DNA of 64,000 nt from Actinosynnema sp042752395 (GTDB lineage: Bacteria > Actinomycetota > Actinomycetes > Mycobacteriales > Pseudonocardiaceae). The position numbers were made by a program, and so were the translations under genes. The notes beneath the pieces are model-generated. The model was not told where the DNA came from. It did no database searches and worked only from the letters and a program-made list of their open reading frames with translations. Shown one piece after another: positions 25,915-35,455 of the stretch; the first letter of the stretch is position 1, and each line of letters begins with the position of its first letter. The stretch spans positions 1 to 64,000 of the forward strand of contig NZ_JBHYXZ010000004.1 in NCBI RefSeq assembly GCF_042752395.1. Reading direction: 5' to 3'.

Positions 25915-26085
25915 GTGGGGGGGCGGCGGCCGCCCCCCCCCCAACCCCCCCCCACCAACAGTGCCCCACCCCCCCCCCCCCCGCCCCAACGCGCGGAGCA
26001 GAGCGCCCCCCCCCCCCGCGCGGGGGGGCGGGGGCCCCCGGGGGGGGGGGGGGGGGGGGGGGGGGCCCGCGCCCCCCCCCCACCG
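25915..26085. other. Poly-G/poly-C low-complexity stretch, probable artefact
   Basis: About 170 bp of C-runs and G-runs separate two convergent genes. There is no N run, but the pattern matches the N-containing gaps elsewhere. A terminator would be expected here and cannot be seen. Confidence 0.75.
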
Positions 26086-26086
26086 C

Positions 26087-26881
26087 TCAGCCGCCGAACT
26101 CGATCGTGCCGTCACGCCGCCCGCGGCGGACCATGCGCTCGAAGCTCACCGCCGCCACGGCGAACCACACCGCGCCCACGCACGCCTCCAGCGCGAGCTG
26201 CCCGAGCACCGTCGACGCCGGTCCGCCCCCGACGAACGCCCGGATCGCGGCCAGCCCGTGCGTCATCGGCAGCACGGACGTGACGGCGCGCACCCAGTCC
26301 GGCCAGAACGACGTCGGCACGTTGACCCCGCAGAACGTCATCAGCACCAGGTAGCTCAGGTTCAGCGCCAGCCACCGCGCGGACGGGAACCCGAGCACGA
26401 ACGACGCCACGCACGTCCCGTAGCCGTAGCAGGACAGGCCGACCACCAGGATCATCAGCGGCACGGCGGCCGCCTCCGGCCACGGCAGGCGCACCCCGAA
26501 CAGCGGCGGCAGCACCAGGAACGCGGTGGTGGACGCCGCGACGCCCGAGCCGAGGTTCACCAGGCCCCGCCCGAGGTACACGGTGAGGTGCGTGGACGGC
26601 GCGGCGACCAGCAGCGCCAGCGTGCCGGCCTGCCGCTCGCCGACGGTCAGCAGGATGACCACGGTCGCGTCGATGGCCATGATCGCCACGACGTTGCCGA
26701 TGAGCAGGTAGTCGACCTGCTCCTGCGACCCGAGCATCCGGCCGATCAGGGCGTAGAAGCACACCTGGATCAGCAGCCGGGACAGCCACGTGAACGTCCA
26801 CGTCTTCCACGTCTGGAACGCGGTGTACATGGTCCACGAGGCGATCAGCCCCTGCTTGAGCACCCGCAGCTGGTCACGCAT
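26087..26881 (-). CDS. ABC-2-type transporter permease A
   Basis: This 264-aa protein has six hydrophobic helices and an ABC-2 permease pattern, with a polar cytosolic N-terminus (MRDQLRVLKQGLIASW) that packs on the ATPase. The six-helix exporter subunits of this type move drugs, glycolipids or polysaccharide precursors. It overlaps the upstream permease gene by 8 bp and is the last of three genes. The 3' end lies 2 bp from a G-rich low-quality stretch. Confidence 0.82.
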   Translation of the reverse strand: MRDQLRVLKQGLIASWTMYTAFQTWKTWTFTWLSRLLIQVCFYALIGRMLGSQEQVDYLLIGNVVAIMAIDATVVILLTVGERQAGTLALLVAAPSTHLTVYLGRGLVNLGSGVAASTTAFLVLPPLFGVRLPWPEAAAVPLMILVVGLSCYGYGTCVASFVLGFPSARWLALNLSYLVLMTFCGVNVPTSFWPDWVRAVTSVLPMTHGLAAIRAFVGGGPASTVLGQLALEACVGAVWFAVAAVSFERMVRRGRRDGTIEFGG

Positions 26882-27641
26882 ACGTCACCGCCCCCTGCTC
26901 GCGCGCCCGGCGCAGGGTCAGCGCCAGCAGCACCCGCCCGCCGACCAGGGCGGCGACCCCGAGCCCGACGACGGCCAGCAGCCGCCAGCCGAAGGCCGTG
27001 ACCGGCGCGGCGGCCATCGCGTCGCGCATCAGGTCGGCCGACCACGACAGGAAGATCGCGTGCGACAGCGGCCGGAGGAACTCCGGCAGGTACTGCACCG
27101 GCACCATCACGCCGGACAGCACGTAGATCGGGAAGCCGATGAAGTTCAGGTAGTTGTTGCTGTTCCGGGCCAGGAGCATGGACGCCGCCAGCAGCAGGCT
27201 CGTGCCGATCATCGCGAACACCGACGCCGCCATGGTCGTCCAGAACACCCACGGGTGGTGCACCACGGGCGTCACGCCGAACAGGAGCTTGCCCAGCAAC
27301 CACGTCTCGCCGAGCGGGACGACGCCCAGCACCATCACCGCCGAGATCCGGCCCAGGTAGACGGGGTGCAACGAGCCGGGCGCGGCCATGCCGAGCTGGA
27401 GCGCCGCGGTCCAGCGCTCGCCGACGAGCACGGTCGTCGCGAGGCCCGTGGCGAAGCCCCACAACCCGATCAGGGTCGGCGCGAGGAACGCGTGGGCGAC
27501 CAGGTCGGGCCGCGCCGCGTGCATCACGATCGACAGCATCATCACCACGGTGAACGGGATCGTGCACAGCGTCAGCAGCTCGTCGGGCTGCCTCCGGATC
27601 AGCCAGAACTGCGTGCGGACGCCGGACAGGAACAGGCGCAC
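26874..27641 (-). CDS. ABC-2-type transporter permease B
   Basis: This 255-aa six-helix permease begins VRLFLSGVRTQFWLIRRQPDELL, a coupling helix typical of antibiotic exporters (DrrB/NodJ type). The second permease of the set is similar in plan but divergent in sequence, so the exporter is probably a heterodimer. GTG 27641 is 2 bp from the ATPase stop. The frame extends further upstream only as a shadow of the ATPase gene. Confidence 0.82.
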   Translation of the reverse strand: MRLFLSGVRTQFWLIRRQPDELLTLCTIPFTVVMMLSIVMHAARPDLVAHAFLAPTLIGLWGFATGLATTVLVGERWTAALQLGMAAPGSLHPVYLGRISAVMVLGVVPLGETWLLGKLLFGVTPVVHHPWVFWTTMAASVFAMIGTSLLLAASMLLARNSNNYLNFIGFPIYVLSGVMVPVQYLPEFLRPLSHAIFLSWSADLMRDAMAAAPVTAFGWRLLAVVGLGVAALVGGRVLLALTLRRAREQGAVTYA

Positions 27642-27643
27642 GG

Positions 27644-28582
27644 TCAGACCTCCATGCCGCGGCGGCCGATGAGGTCCAGGTACACGTCCTCCAACCGGGG
27701 CGGCACGGCGTGCACCGAGCGCACGCCGCGGTCCAGCAGGAAGTCGATCACCGCGCGGGCCGCCCGGTCGTCGGCGGCCTTGACGCGCAGCACGCCGTTG
27801 CGGGTCTCCGTGCCGACCACGCCGGGCAGGCCGCCGACGTCCACCGAGGTCTCGGCCTCGACCCAGCGGTGCAGGCCCGACATCTCGGCCAGGCCGCGCG
27901 GCGACTCGGTGGCCAGCACCCGGCCCTTGTCGATCAGCGTGACGCGGTCGCAGACCTCCTCGGCCTCGTCCATGTCGTGGGTCGTGATGAGGATCGTGCG
28001 GCCCTCGTCGCGCAGCTCGCCGATCAGCGCGCGGAAGTCGCGCGCGGCCACCGGGTCCATGCCGGTGGTCGGCTCGTCGAACAGGATCAGCCGCGGGTCG
28101 CCGATCAGGCCGCGGGCCAGGTGCACGCGCTGCTTCATGCCGCGCGAGAACGTCTCCACCAGGTCGTCGGCCTTGTCGGCGAGGCCCAGGCGGGCCAGCA
28201 GCGCGTCGGTGCGCGCCTTCGCCCGCGCGTCCGGGAGCTCGTACAGCGCGGCCCAGTAGCGCAGCGTCTGCCGCGCCGTCAGCTTGCCGTACAGGCCGCG
28301 CTCGCCGCCGAACACGATGCCGACGTGCCGCCTGATCTCCGCCGCGCCGGTCACGACGTCGTGGCCGAGCACCTCGGCGGTGCCGGACGTGGGCAACAGG
28401 ATGGTGGAGAGGATCTTGCACAGCGTGGTCTTGCCCGCGCCGTTCGGGCCGAGCAGGCCGTGCACCTCGTGCTCCGGCACGTCCAGCGTGAGCCCGGCGA
28501 GCGCGGTCACCTCCTCGCCCCTGGGCCGCCACCCCTTGCCCTTGCGATACGTCCTGGTCAGATCCCGGACCCGAACACCCAT
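27644..28582 (-). CDS. ABC transporter ATP-binding protein (DrrA-like)
   Basis: This 312-aa ATPase has Walker A GPNGAGKTT (about 47-55), the Q-loop FGGERGLY (note Gly in place of Gln), a signature FSRGMKQRV (about 143-151), Walker B LILFDEPTTGMD and a THD switch. The MKQR signature is typical of DrrA/CcmA/NatA-type exporters. Residues 210-312 form a C-terminal accessory domain with a conserved PRLEDVYLDL. I prefer ATG 28582, as GTG 28588 lies directly on the AGGGGG ribosome-binding site. It is the first gene of the exporter operon, divergent from hutH. Confidence 0.88.
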   Translation of the reverse strand: MGVRVRDLTRTYRKGKGWRPRGEEVTALAGLTLDVPEHEVHGLLGPNGAGKTTLCKILSTILLPTSGTAEVLGHDVVTGAAEIRRHVGIVFGGERGLYGKLTARQTLRYWAALYELPDARAKARTDALLARLGLADKADDLVETFSRGMKQRVHLARGLIGDPRLILFDEPTTGMDPVAARDFRALIGELRDEGRTILITTHDMDEAEEVCDRVTLIDKGRVLATESPRGLAEMSGLHRWVEAETSVDVGGLPGVVGTETRNGVLRVKAADDRAARAVIDFLLDRGVRSVHAVPPRLEDVYLDLIGRRGMEV

Positions 28583-28731
28583 GGTCACCCCCCTGCCGAA
28601 TCCCGTGACGCTACCGCCGGGGCCGGGCGGCCCGGGACCGGTTTTCGGGCGGGGCCGAACCGTCTCGTATCCCAGACACGATCGGCGGATGTCGGGTCGT
28701 GCGGATCGGGCCGCCGGGTTGAGATGGGCAC

Positions 28732-30237
28732 ATGCAGCAACCCGTGCAGCTGGGTCCGAAACCCCTGACCCGCGCCGACGTCCACGCCGTGGCCAGGGGC
28801 GACGCGCGCGTGGAGATCACGGAGGCGGCCCGCGAGGCGGTCACCGCCGCCCGCGCGCACATCGACCGCCTGGCCACGGCCGAACGGCCGACCTACGGCG
28901 TGTCCACCGGCTTCGGCGCGCTGGCGGTCCGGCACATCCCGCCGGACCGCCGGGCCGCCCTCCAGCAGTCCCTGGTCCGCTCGCACGCGGCGGGCGCGGG
29001 TCCCGAGGTCGAGCGGGAGGTCGTCCGCGCGCTCGTCCTGCTCCGCCTCAAGACCCTGGCCAGTGGGCACACCGGTGTCCGGTTGGAGACCGCGGAGGCG
29101 ATGGCCGCGATGCTCAACGCGGGCATCACCCCGGTCGTGCACGAGTTCGGCTCGCTGGGCTGCTCGGGCGACCTCGCGCCGCTGTCCGCCGCCGCGCTGG
29201 CGCTGACCGGCGAGGGCGACGTCCGCGACGCCGACGGCGCGCTCGTCCCGGCGGCCGTCGCGCTCGCGGCGGCGGGCATCGAGCCGGTCCGCCTGGCCGA
29301 GAAGGAGGGCCTGGCGCTGATCAACGGCACGGACGGCATGCTCGGGATGCTGGTCCTCGCCATCCGGGACCTGGACTACCTGCTCGACGTCGCCGACCTG
29401 ACCGCCGCGATGAGCGTGGAAGCCCTCCTCGGCACGGACCGCGTGTTCGCCGCCGACCTGCACGCGCTGCGCCCGCACCCCGGCCAGGGCCGGTCCGCGC
29501 GGCGCATGGCGGAGATCCTGCGCGGCTCCGAGATCATGGACAGCCATCGCGGCCCCGACTGCACCCGCGTCCAGGACGCCTACTCGCTGCGCTGCTCGCC
29601 GCAGGTGCACGGCGCGGCCCGGGACACCGTCGCCTACGCCGCGACGGTCGCCGACCGCGAGCTGGCGTCGTCGATCGACAACCCGGTGGTGCTGGCCGAC
29701 GGCCGGGTCGAGTCGAACGGCAACTTCCACGGCGCGCCGATCGCCTACGTGCTGGACTTCCTCGCCATCCCGACCGCCGACGTGGCGAGCATCGCCGAGC
29801 GGCGCACCGACCGGATGCTCGACGTGAGCCGGTCGCACGGCCTGCCGCCGTTCCTGGCGCACGACCCGGGCGTCGACTCGGGCCACATGATCGCCCAGTA
29901 CACGCAGGCCGCGATCGTCAGCGAGCTGAAGCGCCTGGCCGTGCCCGCGTCGGTCGACTCGATCCCGAGCAGCGCCATGCAGGAGGACCACGTCTCGATG
30001 GGCTGGTCGGCCGCGCGCAAGCTGCGGCAGGCCGTGGACGGGCTGCGGCGCGTCCTCGCGATCGAGTTCCTGACCGCGGCCCGTGCGCTGGACCTGCGCA
30101 AACCGCTCAACCCCGCGCCCGCGACCGCGGCGGCCGTGGCGAAGCTGCGCGAGCACGTCCCGGGCCCCGGCCCCGACCGCCACCTCGCGCCCGAGATCGC
30201 CGCCGCCGAAGACCTCATCCGGAAGGGAGCACTCTGA
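28732..30237 (+). CDS. hutH: Histidine ammonia-lyase
   Basis: This 501-aa enzyme converts L-histidine to urocanate and ammonia, the first step of histidine breakdown. The electrophilic MIO group forms from residues 144-146, here Cys-Ser-Gly in GSLGCSGDLAPL instead of the usual Ala-Ser-Gly; that variant is also known in streptomycete HutH. YGVSTGFGAL at 55-64 holds the catalytic Tyr. NGTDGMLG and SSAMQEDHVSMGW are further family motifs. The gene begins the hut operon, and each following gene starts at or just inside the previous stop codon. Confidence 0.96.
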   Translation: MQQPVQLGPKPLTRADVHAVARGDARVEITEAAREAVTAARAHIDRLATAERPTYGVSTGFGALAVRHIPPDRRAALQQSLVRSHAAGAGPEVEREVVRALVLLRLKTLASGHTGVRLETAEAMAAMLNAGITPVVHEFGSLGCSGDLAPLSAAALALTGEGDVRDADGALVPAAVALAAAGIEPVRLAEKEGLALINGTDGMLGMLVLAIRDLDYLLDVADLTAAMSVEALLGTDRVFAADLHALRPHPGQGRSARRMAEILRGSEIMDSHRGPDCTRVQDAYSLRCSPQVHGAARDTVAYAATVADRELASSIDNPVVLADGRVESNGNFHGAPIAYVLDFLAIPTADVASIAERRTDRMLDVSRSHGLPPFLAHDPGVDSGHMIAQYTQAAIVSELKRLAVPASVDSIPSSAMQEDHVSMGWSAARKLRQAVDGLRRVLAIEFLTAARALDLRKPLNPAPATAAAVAKLREHVPGPGPDRHLAPEIAAAEDLIRKGAL

Positions 30238-31880
30238 TGGTGCGCGCCGCCCGAGGGACCGACCTCACCGCGCGCAGCTGGCCGACCGAGGCCGCGCTGC
30301 GGATGTTCCACAACAACCTCGACCCCGACGTGGCCGAGCGCCCCGACGACCTGGTCGTCTACGGCGGCACGGGCAAGGCCGCCCGCGACTGGCCGAGCTT
30401 CCACGCCATCAGCCGCGAGCTGACCGAGCTGGCGGACGACGAGACGCTGCTCGTGCAGTCCGGCCGCCCGGTGGGCGTCCTGCGCACGCACGAGTGGGCG
30501 CCGCGCGTGCTCATCGCGAACTCCAACCTCGTGCCGGACTGGGCCACCTGGCCCGAGTTCCGCCGCCTGGAGGCCGAGGGCCTGACCATGTACGGCCAGA
30601 TGACCGCCGGGTCGTGGATCTACATCGGCACCCAGGGCATCCTCCAGGGCACCTACGAGACGTTCGCCGCCGTGGCCGACAAGCGGTTCAACGGCACGCT
30701 GCGCGGCACGTTGACGGTCACCGCCGGGCTCGGCGGCATGGGCGGCGCGCAACCGCTTGCGGTCACCATGAACGAGGGCGTGGCGCTGTGCGTCGAGATC
30801 GACCCGCAGCGGGCGCGCCGCCGGGTGGAGACCCGCTACCTGGACGAGATCGCCGACGACATCGACGACGCGATCGCCCGCGTCCTCGCCGCGAAGTCCG
30901 AGGGCCGCGCGCTGTCGGTCGGCCTGATCGGCAACGCCGCCGAGGTGCTGCCCGAGCTGCTGCGCCGGGACGTGCCGGTCGACATCGTCACCGACCAGAC
31001 CTCCGCGCACGACCCGCTGGCGTACTGCCCGAAGGGCGTCGCGGTCGAGGACTGGCCGGACTACGCCGCCGGGAAGCCCGACGAGTTCACCGACCGGGCC
31101 CGCGAGTCGATGGCCGACCACGTCGAGGCGATGGTCGGGTTCCTGGACCGCGGCGCGGAGGTGTTCGACTACGGCAACTCGATCCGCGGCGAGGCCAAGC
31201 TCGGCGGGTGCGAGCGGGCGTTCGACTTCCCCGGCTTCGTGCCCGCCTACATCCGGCCGCTGTTCTGCGAGGGCAAGGGCCCGTTCCGCTGGGCCGCGCT
31301 GTCCGGCGACCCGGCCGACATCGCCAGGACCGACCGGGCGATCCTGGAGCTGTTCCCGGAGGACGAGAAGCTCGCGCGCTGGATCCGGATGGCCGGCGAG
31401 CGCGTCGAGTTCCAGGGCCTGCCCGCCCGGATCTGCTGGCTCGGCTACGGCGAACGCCACCTCGCGGGCCTGAAGTTCAACGAGATGGTCGCCTCGGGCG
31501 AGCTGTCCGCGCCGATCGTCATCGGCCGCGACCACCTGGACTGCGGCTCGGTCGCGTCGCCCTACCGGGAGACCGAGGCGATGGCCGACGGCTCGGACGC
31601 GATCGCCGACTGGCCGCTGCTCAACGCCCTGGTCAACACCGCCTCAGGGGCCACCTGGGTGTCGCTGCACCACGGCGGCGGCGTCGGCATCGGCCGGTCC
31701 ATCCACGCGGGCCAGGTCACCGTCGCCGACGGCACGCCGCTCGCGGCGCGCAAGATCGAGCGGGTGCTGACCAACGACCCGGCCATGGGCGTGATCCGGC
31801 ACGTGGACGCCGGGTACCAGCGGGCGATCGACGTCGCCGCCGCGAAGCACGTGCCGATCCCGATGAGCGCCCGTGACTGA
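30237..31880 (+). CDS. hutU: Urocanate hydratase
   Basis: This 547-aa enzyme hydrates urocanate to 4-imidazolone-5-propionate, using bound NAD as an electrophile. Family motifs include VYGGTGKAARDW, GQMTAGSWIYIGTQGI, the glycine-rich TAGLGGMGGAQP and the C-terminal HHGGGVGIGRSIHAG. Its length is typical. Start and stop codons of hutH and hutU overlap as TGATG. Confidence 0.96.
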   Translation: MVRAARGTDLTARSWPTEAALRMFHNNLDPDVAERPDDLVVYGGTGKAARDWPSFHAISRELTELADDETLLVQSGRPVGVLRTHEWAPRVLIANSNLVPDWATWPEFRRLEAEGLTMYGQMTAGSWIYIGTQGILQGTYETFAAVADKRFNGTLRGTLTVTAGLGGMGGAQPLAVTMNEGVALCVEIDPQRARRRVETRYLDEIADDIDDAIARVLAAKSEGRALSVGLIGNAAEVLPELLRRDVPVDIVTDQTSAHDPLAYCPKGVAVEDWPDYAAGKPDEFTDRARESMADHVEAMVGFLDRGAEVFDYGNSIRGEAKLGGCERAFDFPGFVPAYIRPLFCEGKGPFRWAALSGDPADIARTDRAILELFPEDEKLARWIRMAGERVEFQGLPARICWLGYGERHLAGLKFNEMVASGELSAPIVIGRDHLDCGSVASPYRETEAMADGSDAIADWPLLNALVNTASGATWVSLHHGGGVGIGRSIHAGQVTVADGTPLAARKIERVLTNDPAMGVIRHVDAGYQRAIDVAAAKHVPIPMSARD

Positions 31881-33051
31881 CCTCGCGGACCTCGCCGACG
31901 TCGGGCGCGACCGGCGGCGGGGCGGCTACTCCCGGCACGGCTTCGACGCCGTGGAACTCGAACTGCGCGCCTGGTTCGTCGAGGAGGCCGAGCGGCGCGG
32001 GCTGGACGTGCGGCCCGACCGCAACGGCAACATCTGGGCGTGGTGGGGCACGCCCGGCCCGGACGCCGTGGTCACCGGCAGCCACCTCGACTCGGTGCCC
32101 GGCGGCGGCGCGTTCGACGGGCCGCTCGGCGTCGTGTCGGCGTTGCAGGCGGTGGACCTGTTGCGCGCCAAGGGGTTCACGCCGGCCAAGCCGGTGGCGA
32201 TCGTGGTGTTCGTGGAGGAGGAGGGCGGCCGGTTCGGCGTCGCCTGCCTCGGGTCGCGGCTGATGACGGGCGCGATCACGGCGCAGGCCGCGGCCCGGCT
32301 GGTCGACGCGGACGGCGTCACGTTCGGCGAGGCCGCCCACGCGGCCGGGTTCGACCCGCTGCGGATGGGGCGCGACGACCGGGCGCTGTCGTCCGTCGGC
32401 GCGTTCGTGGAGCTGCACGTCGAGCAGGGGCGCGGGCTCGACGTGCCGGTGGGGCTGGCGAGTTCGATCCTGGCGCACGGCCGCTGGCGGTACACGTTCA
32501 CCGGCGAGGGCAACCACGCCGGGGCGACGCTGATCGAGGACCGGCGCGACCCGATGCTCCCCGCCGCCGAAGTGGTGCTGGCGGCCCGCCGCGCGGCGAC
32601 GTCCGGCGCGCGCGCGACGGTGGGCCGGATCGTGCCGAACCCGGGCGGCACCAACGTGATCGCGTCGTCGGTGGACGTGTGGCTGGACGCGCGGGCCGAC
32701 GACGAGCCGCGCACCCGCGAGGTCGTCGCCCACATCACGGAGGCGGCCCGCGCGGCGGCGGCGGAGGAGGGCTGCGAGGTGCGCGTGACCGAGGAGAGCT
32801 GGGGCGGCACGGTCCACTTCGACACCGACCTCATGGCCCGGGTGCGGGACGCGCTCGGCGGCGACACGCCCGCGCTGCCCACCGGGGCCGGGCACGACGC
32901 GGGCATCCTGGCCGCGCACGTGCCGACCGCCATGCTGTTCGTGCGCAACCCGACCGGGATCAGCCACGCGCCGGAGGAGTTCGCCGAGGCGGACGACTGC
33001 GCGGCGGGCGTGGCGGCGCTGGCCGCGACGCTGGAGCACCTGGCGCGATGA
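31873..33051 (+). CDS. M20-family amidohydrolase in the hut operon (AllC-like)
   Basis: This 392-aa zinc hydrolase belongs to the M20 allantoate/beta-ureidopropionase group. The first metal site is GSHLDSVPGGGAFDGPLG (about 73-90), then VEEEGGRFG (about 115-123), ELHVEQG and the C-terminal GAGHDAGILA. The group cleaves N-carbamoyl or ureido amides. Its location between hutU and hutF and overlap with both (8 and 4 bases) imply a job in histidine degradation. Because hutF makes N-formylglutamate and no hutG is present, it may be the N-formylglutamate hydrolase. That is inference. No other allantoin gene is nearby. Confidence 0.85.
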   Translation: MTDLADLADVGRDRRRGGYSRHGFDAVELELRAWFVEEAERRGLDVRPDRNGNIWAWWGTPGPDAVVTGSHLDSVPGGGAFDGPLGVVSALQAVDLLRAKGFTPAKPVAIVVFVEEEGGRFGVACLGSRLMTGAITAQAAARLVDADGVTFGEAAHAAGFDPLRMGRDDRALSSVGAFVELHVEQGRGLDVPVGLASSILAHGRWRYTFTGEGNHAGATLIEDRRDPMLPAAEVVLAARRAATSGARATVGRIVPNPGGTNVIASSVDVWLDARADDEPRTREVVAHITEAARAAAAEEGCEVRVTEESWGGTVHFDTDLMARVRDALGGDTPALPTGAGHDAGILAAHVPTAMLFVRNPTGISHAPEEFAEADDCAAGVAALAATLEHLAR

Positions 33052-34313
33052 AGAGCTTCTGGTGCGAGCGGGCGTGGTTGCCGGACGGGATCGCGTCGCG
33101 GGTGCTCGTGCGCGTGGACCGCGGCACGATCACGTCCGTGTCCACAGTGGACACGATCCCGCTGGGCGTGGAACGGTTGCACGGCCTGGTGTTCCCGGGG
33201 TTCGCCAACGCGCACTCGCACGCGTTCCACCGGGCGTTGCGCGGGCGCACGCACTCCGACGGCGGCACGTTCTGGACGTGGCGCGACCGGATGTACGCGG
33301 TGGCGGAGCGGTTGACGCCCGACTCCTACCGCGAGCTGGCCACGGCGGTGTACGCGGAGATGGCCGTGGCCGGGGTGACCGCGGTGGGCGAGTTCCACTA
33401 CCTGCACCACGGCGGCAACGAGATGGCCGAGGCGCTGCGGCAGGCCGCGCTCGACGCCGGGATCCGGCTCACCCTGTTGGACGCCTGCTACCTGGCGGGC
33501 GGGATCGGGCAGCCCGTGCGCGGGGTGCAGGAGCGGTTCTCCGACGGCACGGGGGACCGGTGGCTCGACCGGGTCGCCGAGCTGCGCGGGGACCCCAACA
33601 CCAGGATCGGCGCGGCGATCCACTCCGTCCGCGCCGTGCCACGTGAAACATTGTCGCTGGTGGCCGGGGCATTCCCCGATCGGCCGCTGCACGTCCACCT
33701 GTCGGAGCAACCGGCCGAGAACGAGGCGTGCCTGGCGGCGTACGGCAGGACGCCGACCGAGCTGCTGGCGGAGGCCGGGGCGCTCACGCCGCGCACCACG
33801 GCCGTGCACGGCACGCACCTGTCGGCAAGCGACATCGGCCTGCTCGGCTCGACCCGGACCGGCGTGTGCTTCTGCCCGACCACGGAGGCGGACCTGGCGG
33901 ACGGCATCGGGCCGGCGCGCGAGCTGGCCGACGCCGGGTCGCCGCTGTCGCTGGGCAGCGACCAGCACGCGGTGGTCGACCCGCTGCTGGAGGCGCGGGC
34001 GCTGGAGCACAACGAGCGCCTGCGCACCGGCCGGCGCGGGCGGTTCAGCCCGGCGGAACTCGTCGGCGCGCTCACCAACCACGCCTCGATCGGGTGGCCG
34101 GAGGCGGGCCGGATCGAGGTCGGCGCGCCGGCCGACCTGGTGGCCGTCCGGCTGGACTCCGTCCGGACCGCCGGGTCGGAGCCGGAACAGGTGGTGCTGA
34201 CCGCCACGGCGTCCGACGTCGGCGTGGTGGTGGTCGGCGGCACGGTGGTGGCGCGCGACGGCGTGCACGAGCGGTTGGGCGACGTGGCGAGGCTGTGGGG
34301 AGCGGTCGGATGA
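33048..34313 (+). CDS. hutF: Formimidoylglutamate deiminase
   Basis: This 421-aa amidohydrolase-superfamily enzyme converts N-formimidoyl-L-glutamate to N-formyl-L-glutamate and ammonia. The metal-binding HSHAFHR is at about 65-71, with further ligands in HVHLSEQPAEN and HGTHLS and a GSDQHAVVDPL motif. It indicates the five-step hut pathway, not the direct HutG route. ATG 33048 shares ATGA with the previous stop. Confidence 0.93.
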   Translation: MKSFWCERAWLPDGIASRVLVRVDRGTITSVSTVDTIPLGVERLHGLVFPGFANAHSHAFHRALRGRTHSDGGTFWTWRDRMYAVAERLTPDSYRELATAVYAEMAVAGVTAVGEFHYLHHGGNEMAEALRQAALDAGIRLTLLDACYLAGGIGQPVRGVQERFSDGTGDRWLDRVAELRGDPNTRIGAAIHSVRAVPRETLSLVAGAFPDRPLHVHLSEQPAENEACLAAYGRTPTELLAEAGALTPRTTAVHGTHLSASDIGLLGSTRTGVCFCPTTEADLADGIGPARELADAGSPLSLGSDQHAVVDPLLEARALEHNERLRTGRRGRFSPAELVGALTNHASIGWPEAGRIEVGAPADLVAVRLDSVRTAGSEPEQVVLTATASDVGVVVVGGTVVARDGVHERLGDVARLWGAVG

Positions 34314-35455
34314 GCACCCTCATCACCGGGATCGGCGAGCTGACCACCAACGACCCCGAGCTGGGCCGGCTGACCGACGCCGCCCTGGTCCTGGTCGGCG
34401 ACCGGGTCGGGTGGGTCGGGCCCGCGGCGTCCGCGCCGCCCGCCGACGAGCGGGTCGACGTGGCGGGCCGGGCGGTGCTGCCCGGCTGGGTCGACAGCCA
34501 CGCGCACCTCGTCTTCGCGGGCGACCGCACGGCCGAGTTCGAGGCGCGCATGGCCGGCCAGGGGTACGCGGCGGGCGGCATCGCGGTGACCGTCGGCGCC
34601 ACCCGCGCGGCGTCCGACGACGAGCTGGCGGCGAACCTGCGGCGGCTGGTCGGCGAGGCCGTGGCGCAGGGCACGACCACGATCGAGACCAAGACCGGGT
34701 ACGGGCTGACGGTCGAGGACGAGCTGAGGTCCGCCCGGATCGCCGCCGGGGCGGCCGACGAGGTGACCTTCCTGGGCGCGCACCTCGTGCCGCCGGGTGC
34801 GGACCCGGACGAGTACGTGGCGCTCGTGGTCGGCGACATGCTGGACGCGGTCGCGCCGCACGTGCGGTGGGCGGACGTGTTCTGCGAGCGCGGCGCGTTC
34901 GACGAGGACCGGTCCCGGGCGGTGCTGGAAGCCGCCCGCGCCAGGGGCCTGGGCCTGCGCGTGCACGGCAACCAGCTCGGCGAGGGGCCGGGCGTCCGGC
35001 TGGCCGTGGAGCTGGGCGCGGCCAGCGTCGACCACTGCACGTACCTGTCCGCCGCCGACGTGGACGCGCTGGCGGGCTCCGACACCGTCGCCACCCTGCT
35101 GCCCGCGTGCGACCTGTCGACCCGGCAGGCCCTGGCGCCCGCGCGCGCCCTGCTCGACGCCGGGGCGACGGTCGCCCTGGCGAGCAACTGCAACCCCGGC
35201 AGCTCCTACACCACGTCGATGGCGTTCTGCGTGGCGACGGCGGTCCTCCAGATGGGCATGACCGTCGAGGAAGCCGTCACCGCCGCCACCCTGAACGGCG
35301 CGAAGGCGCTCCGCCGCACCGACGTCGGGCGCCTGTCACCCGGCGCCCGCGCCGACGTGCACGTGCTCGACGCCCCCTCGACCACCCACCTGGCGTACCG
35401 CCCCGGCGTTCCGCTCACGCACGCGGTGTGGCGAGCAGGGGTTCGATCGCGCTGA
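34310..35455 (+). CDS. hutI: Imidazolonepropionase
   Basis: This 381-aa metal-dependent amidohydrolase opens the ring of 4-imidazolone-5-propionate to N-formimidoylglutamate. It has DSHAHLVFAGDR at about 63-74, ETKTGYGL, VHGNQLGEGPG, the DHCTYLS segment and SNCNPGSSYTTSM (metal site). In the pathway it acts before hutF, although it is last in the operon. Its 3' end overlaps the convergent DapA-like gene by 41 bp. The start shares ATGA with the hutF stop. Confidence 0.95.
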   Translation: MSTLITGIGELTTNDPELGRLTDAALVLVGDRVGWVGPAASAPPADERVDVAGRAVLPGWVDSHAHLVFAGDRTAEFEARMAGQGYAAGGIAVTVGATRAASDDELAANLRRLVGEAVAQGTTTIETKTGYGLTVEDELRSARIAAGAADEVTFLGAHLVPPGADPDEYVALVVGDMLDAVAPHVRWADVFCERGAFDEDRSRAVLEAARARGLGLRVHGNQLGEGPGVRLAVELGAASVDHCTYLSAADVDALAGSDTVATLLPACDLSTRQALAPARALLDAGATVALASNCNPGSSYTTSMAFCVATAVLQMGMTVEEAVTAATLNGAKALRRTDVGRLSPGARADVHVLDAPSTTHLAYRPGVPLTHAVWRAGVRSR

